A stretch of 15,146 bases of DNA. Origin: Candidatus Competibacteraceae bacterium. Its GTDB lineage: Bacteria; Pseudomonadota; Gammaproteobacteria; Competibacterales; Competibacteraceae. The position numbers and the translations under genes were made by a program. Below the pieces are notes generated by a model, which saw only the letters and a list, made by a program, of their open reading frames with translations, made no database searches and was not told where the DNA came from. This document shows, piece by piece, positions 15,038 to 15,146 of the stretch; positions within the stretch are counted from its first letter, which is position 1, and each line of letters starts with the position of its first letter. Where the stretch lies: positions 1 to 15,146 of the forward strand of contig SKOM01000070.1 in NCBI GenBank assembly GCA_007120095.1, read 5' to 3'.

Positions 15038-15134
15038 ACCATAGAAAACTATTTTTCCATGGTACGCAAGCCGAACCGTGTTGCTTGCGGTTCGCGGGTT
15101 GGAATCGCGCCAACCCCTGGCGAATGGATCGCCA
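15038..15134. repeat. Cluster of four nearly contiguous hairpins, unassigned
   Basis: Four inverted repeats follow one another. Hairpin 1, 15038-15063: 5 bp, one mismatch, 5 bp, 4-base loop, A/T-rich. Hairpin 2, 15065-15089: 7 bp, 11-base loop. Hairpin 3, 15096-15116: 7 bp, 7-base loop. Hairpin 4, 15118-15134: 6 bp, 5-base loop. A competing 6-bp pairing (15072-15077 with 15089-15094) excludes hairpin 2. Apart from mismatch 15043/15058 all stems are perfect Watson-Crick. There is no open reading frame of note here. It could be part of a structured RNA, a REP-like element, or the leader of a gene beyond the right edge. The stretch 14921-15037 shows no gene. Confidence 0.5.
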
Positions 15135-15146
15135 CTCACGCCGTGC

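Noticed and set aside
15089..15117. Sequence resembling a tRNA T-arm (GGTTCG and GGTTGGAATC)
   Set aside because: The T-loop consensus is not met and no acceptor, D or anticodon arm can be built around it; it is explained better by hairpin 3.

Overview
The window looks like chromosomal DNA of a Gram-negative proteobacterium, most likely a gammaproteobacterium. The support is a TalB-type transaldolase that keeps the E. coli active-site numbering, an MtfA-type peptidase, a GcvR-like double-ACT protein, a lipobox lipoprotein and an outer-membrane beta-barrel protein ending in phenylalanine. I cannot name the genus. Thirteen genes are supported: twelve complete and one cut by the left edge. There is no rRNA, tRNA, insertion sequence or CRISPR array that I can support.

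Layout. (1) 1-3368, + strand: the C-terminal end of a large acyl-CoA dehydratase activase-like protein, then an 885-residue fusion of an AMP-forming acyl ligase, an acyl carrier domain and a PlsC-type acyltransferase. This block has more G/C at third codon positions than what follows. It ends at a UUCG-loop terminator (3524-3546). (2) 7269-3575, - strand: a tightly packed four-gene operon, read as double-ACT protein, UPF0210/DUF711 protein, small glutaredoxin-like protein, nicotinate phosphoribosyltransferase. Two of the three junctions are overlapping start/stop codons, which suggests one expression unit joining an amino-acid-type sensor and an orphan enzyme family to NAD salvage. (3) 7357-9813, + strand: a PrcB-like lipoprotein, a small three-helix membrane protein and a diguanylate cyclase with a periplasmic solute-binding sensor domain. 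A perfect 9-bp hairpin lies over the likely ribosome-binding site of the middle gene. (4) 10009-13015, + strand: a transmembrane PknB-type Ser/Thr kinase with a glutamine-rich periplasmic tail, then an unrecognised outer-membrane beta-barrel protein. (5) 14857-13092, - strand: transaldolase and MtfA, probably co-transcribed. The promoter upstream of tal has a TTGACA -35, a 19-bp spacer and a dyad centred exactly in that spacer, the layout of MerR-regulated promoters.

The last 110 bases hold four nearly contiguous hairpins with no gene assigned to them.

Best candidates for something undescribed: the ACT/UPF0210/glutaredoxin/NAPRTase operon, the kinase/beta-barrel pair, the ligase-ACP-acyltransferase fusion, and the two regulatory or structural signals near the right edge. 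Family names come from recognising sequence motifs, not from a database search.
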